The notes under the pieces: generated by a model | Database searches by the model: none | What the model saw: only the letters and a program-made list of their open reading frames with translations | What the model was told of the DNA's origin: nothing | Shown: piece by piece, positions 60,690 to 64,000 of the stretch | Numbering within the stretch: the stretch's first letter is position 1 | Layout of the letters: each line of letters opens with the position of its first letter | Position numbers and translations under genes: made by a program | Source: Otis tarda | Taxonomy: Eukaryota; Chordata; Aves; Otidiformes; Otididae | Direction of reading: 5' to 3' | NCBI GenBank assembly: GCA_026413225.1 | Contig: CM048575.1 | Span: forward strand, 5,050,001 to 5,114,000 | DNA length: 64,000 nucleotides

Positions 60690-60980
60690 CTCTGAGGTGA
60701 AGGGTTTTACCGGCCGTTGTGTTCCCCAGGGCGGGCAGGGACGCCCGGCAGCGCCGCAGACGGCCGCCCTGGTCCCTGCTGAAAGAGGAGCTGGGGGGAC
60801 GCTGGACCCTGCCCTACTCCCACAGCCCAAAAAAATCCCATTTGGCTTCTGGAGAAGGACTGGGCCAGGCGTGAGGATGGCTTGGGCGTGCAGCTATGCA
60901 CCGGCTACGGCTCCCGCTGTCGCTTTGGCGCTTGGTGCCCCCCGCACCTTCGGAGCCGGCTGACAACCTGGGAGCTCGGA
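60690..60980. other. GC-rich, CpG-containing patch
   Basis: Moderately CpG-rich (CCGGCAGCGCCGCAGACGGC region near 60740-60770, and 60895-60960), with short frames open on both strands. Possibly a weak CpG island. No gene seen. Confidence 0.28.
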
Positions 60981-63900
60981 GAGAGGATGAGTGTTTTGGA
61001 CAAAACTCATCACTCAAATGCTGGCGTTCGCTGAAGAGAAATACCAGTGTTTCGGTGCTTCCATGTTCTCATTTATATCACAAATGCTACTGAAAGAGTT
61101 TGACATGAAAGACGCACACATGGTTAAGAATGCGCAGGCAGTGAAGGCTTTTCTCTGAAGCTGGAAATTATTTCTGCACTATTTTCCCTTTCTTAGTTTG
61201 ACTGAATCAGATACATACCTTACCCAGCCATCAGAATTGTGAAACTGATGCTTCATCAGACAAGAGTCATGGCAGTTGGTTCCTAAACAGTGGGCAGCTG
61301 CTAAACAGGCTAAAATTAAAGAAGGTAACAAATCAGTACGGAAAAATTTGCCTTTCTTCTGGAGAATCAGCTTTTCAGGGACAGTTTTTAATTCAAACCC
61401 TTCAGCAACGTTAACGTGCTTGGTGCAGAGCTGTACCCTGTCATACCTTGTCTCAAGGCACCCCGGACGGCTAATGCCACATCCATCACACGGCAATATT
61501 AGCAAGCGTCCAGTCATCTTGAGCATGAATGAAACGCGTGGCCCGCCGGCTTCGTGCCGGGTCAGCTGCTCCCTGAAGCTGCTACGTACCTCCTGAAACG
61601 CGAGGGCAGGCTACTTGTTCTGTTACGGTAGCGAGCGGCCATGATTGACCAGGATTATGTTTGTGAAAAAAGGCTGGAAAGTTGAGAAGGGACTCAATGC
61701 ATCGGGACGCTGTGGTGTGGCGCACGCGGCTCAAAATCATGGTGAGCCACTTGTCGAGTTGTGGACGTGTCCGTGTTTGTGCACGTGCACAAACACCAGT
61801 GGACGTGGATGCGGGTAAGGAGCGCGAGCGTGTCATCCCTGCTTCCTCCTCGGTGTGTTAATCTGAAGGATTGCGGTGCGTGTCTGTAGCTGTGTGCCTC
61901 TGTATGTTTTCCTTCCCATTGTTTTGTTTGGTACTTTTAATCCCCCGGGGCGTATCTCTGAGCTGGAGAACTTTAGAGCTGATACAGCTTTTTAAAGTGG
62001 GGATTATGTAAATACATATTACGGGGCTTTCATAAATAGGGATTATTTGTCGAAGACATTTGAGTGCTTCCTTTGGAGCCATTAAGTTCTGTTGTGTAAA
62101 TAGGAATTTAGTGACTGCCTAATCTAAACTTCATTGATTCAATAAAAGATCACAACAGCTTTTTTTTTGCATTCATCTTGTCCGACTAAAACTAACCGTA
62201 GTGAGCAAACCCCGCACATCTGTATTAACTGTTCTGCACGATTCGCTCTCTTCCTTCCCTTCCTCTCTAGTTTTGTGGTTAAAATTGCCATTGTCCCAGC
62301 CATTAACTTGTTGTCACTCACACAGTTAAGAAACCTGCAAGATACGAAAAAAGCAAAAAGAATATTTTGCCAAAAGATACAGCTCTCCAAAAAGGTGTAA
62401 AAATTTATTATATCTGAGCTGTAGTCCTAGATGAAGGCCATTTAGACAAAATGCTAAAAGTTTTGGGGAAGGCTGCCTCTCCTCAGGGGAGTCTCACACT
62501 GACAGAGTTCACTCTGACAGGGCTTGGCTGTTGGATTCCTCCCAGCTGACGGCGTGTGCTGGTATCTTTCCTTGCTGCAGGAATGCTGCAAACCCACCCA
62601 TCGCAACGTTCCGTCAAGTTGTTCCACCTGATGTCTGAGATGATGCCCGGACACTAACAGCAGCTGGCTTCGCTCGGCGCTGAGTGCGGGAGCCCCGGAC
62701 CCAAGGCGCAGTTCCACCATGACCAGAGGCGCTGCGATGTGCCAGGGCCGCTCCCCTCCCGGAGACCCTGGCTGCCGGCGTCGCTCACGGTGCAGACGCT
62801 GCAGAGGAAATGGCAGCGTCCCTTCCCAGGAGTGCCCACAGCGTGCTTGGAACTGGGCGCCTCCTGAAGAGGTGAGCCTGGTCCTGTTCAAAGACAGACT
62901 GCCACCCAAAAGGACTTTCTCTCCTGAGAAGATTGTCGGGGCGACCGTGACCATGTCTTCCCGACGGGATGGACTCCAGGGCGTGCAGTTGCAGGGTGAG
63001 AGCCTCTCCCGTAACTCTGCTGGTTGGCAGTTGCTGTCTCCTGGACCCATGGCTCTCGGAATCCTGCTCATCTTTTTGCAGACTGATTTTTGTCTTCTGC
63101 GTGGGAGCCTTGCTGACCTGCAGGTAGAAGCAGCAATGTCTCTGTTGTTTTAACTTAGAAGCAAAAGCAGTCCTAACCCCTGCTGAAGCCCCTGCAACAC
63201 GCTTGAATTCACTGGGCCGGACAGGGTTTGGCCGGTAAGCGAGGGCAGGACATCGCGTGCTCCCTTCGTGGGCTGTTGGTAGATTTGTTGCTCCACAGCA
63301 TCACTCCAGGACAGCCTCCCAGCCTGCAGCAGTGCGGGAAAGAAAGCCGGTGCTGCTCAACCCCAATAAAAATGAGGGCTGGAGGGATTCCCCCCGCTCA
63401 TGCGGGGTGCGTGGATTCCCCTGCTACACCTGACGGCACTGCGGTGTCAGGCGTTGCCGATCCCTCTGGCTTTACAGATAGGAGCTGAACCTAAACTGGG
63501 AAAGGGGTGGAGGGGGAACACGCCCGTGCCTCCAGCAGAAAACCGACGGGGAGGATTCCTCCAGCTCCTCCGGGACAGGCTTCCAGCCGCGATGTCCTGA
63601 CACGACCCACCCCCTTGTCGCAGATCGTCCCCAAGCGCCGGCGAGCCCCAGCGTCCCTGTGGCCTGGCCGCGGTGAGGGGAGCACAGCAGGCGCTGCACA
63701 GCCATCGTCGCCCCTGCTGCGCGCAGCGGTTCAGGCTCCGCTTTCCTCTGCGCCGAGCTTGCCTCGTCGTTTCAGCCCTCCCACCAGCCTCGGGCCCAGC
63801 CGCGTGAGGCAGGTTTTGATGGTGCCACAGGCACACAGAGAATGAATCGTATCGAACATTTATTCCTTGAAGAGGGAATGGACCGCATGCCAATATTCCT

Positions 63901-64000
63901 GGTAAGGCATAATGAAGGAATTGGCTTTCGCTAGCAAACTTGGATGCCCTCCTACAGGGATTTGCTGGATGATACGGCTCTGGAAAAGCTATGTAAAAAT
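60981..64000. other. No gene recognised; unique sequence with CpG-rich patches
   Basis: AT-rich to about 62440, then GC-rich (62640-63120 and 63500-63830). Frames 62454-63071 minus and 62719-63153 plus overlap and have no domain. 63447-63893 minus and 63507-63845 plus overlap likewise. No repeat family recognised. The window end cuts unique sequence. Confidence 0.42.

Noticed and set aside
1-64000. CRISPR arrays, operons, tRNA or rRNA genes
   Set aside because: None seen; the sequence is clearly vertebrate nuclear DNA and no tRNA A/B box pair or rRNA core was noticed.

Overview
This window is vertebrate nuclear DNA and almost certainly from a bird. The diagnostic evidence is a set of CR1 LINE fragments of the avian type. 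Two of them still end in the ATTCTATG-type 3' terminus, several read as the C-terminal end of CR1 ORF2, and an older CR1 and a MIR-like SINE are also present. Repeat density is low and sequence composition alternates between AT-rich and CpG-rich blocks, as in bird chromosomes.

I find no protein-coding exon, tRNA, rRNA or known microRNA that I can support. The open frames present are short, lack recognisable domains, overlap frames on the other strand, or sit in stop-poor GC-rich sequence or simple repeats. The window therefore reads as intergenic sequence or the interior of one or more very long introns.

Layout. 1-7.5 kb: unique sequence with one CpG-rich block (2.5-3.1 kb). 7.5-9 kb: a regulatory-looking stretch with an X-box-like site, then a minus-strand CR1. 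14.1, 18.5 and 28.4 kb: further CR1-derived copies. 21-22.1 kb: a MIR, an old CR1, a 25-bp tandem repeat and a block holding a perfect palindromic RFX X-box. 24.0, 25.4, 31.98, 36.85 and 41.9 kb: AT-rich blocks dense in homeodomain, FOX or TCF-like motifs that look like conserved non-coding elements. 37.4 kb: a CpG-rich block with a 39-bp duplication running into about 104 bp of pure TCC repeat. 48-55 kb: GC-rich sequence with G-quadruplex motifs and one unusually long open frame (50.1-51.1 kb). 55-64 kb: mixed unique sequence with CpG-rich patches.

The most useful observations are: (1) two about 93% identical copies (14.09 and 28.44 kb) of a short element whose first about 85 bp I cannot match to CR1, fused to a CR1 3' end, with the same 5' boundary in both; (2) several enhancer-like blocks, three of which carry RFX X-box-like sites; (3) the long TCC tract beside a tandem duplication. 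The regulatory calls rest on base composition and motif reading only. I could not run an alignment, so they are hypotheses.
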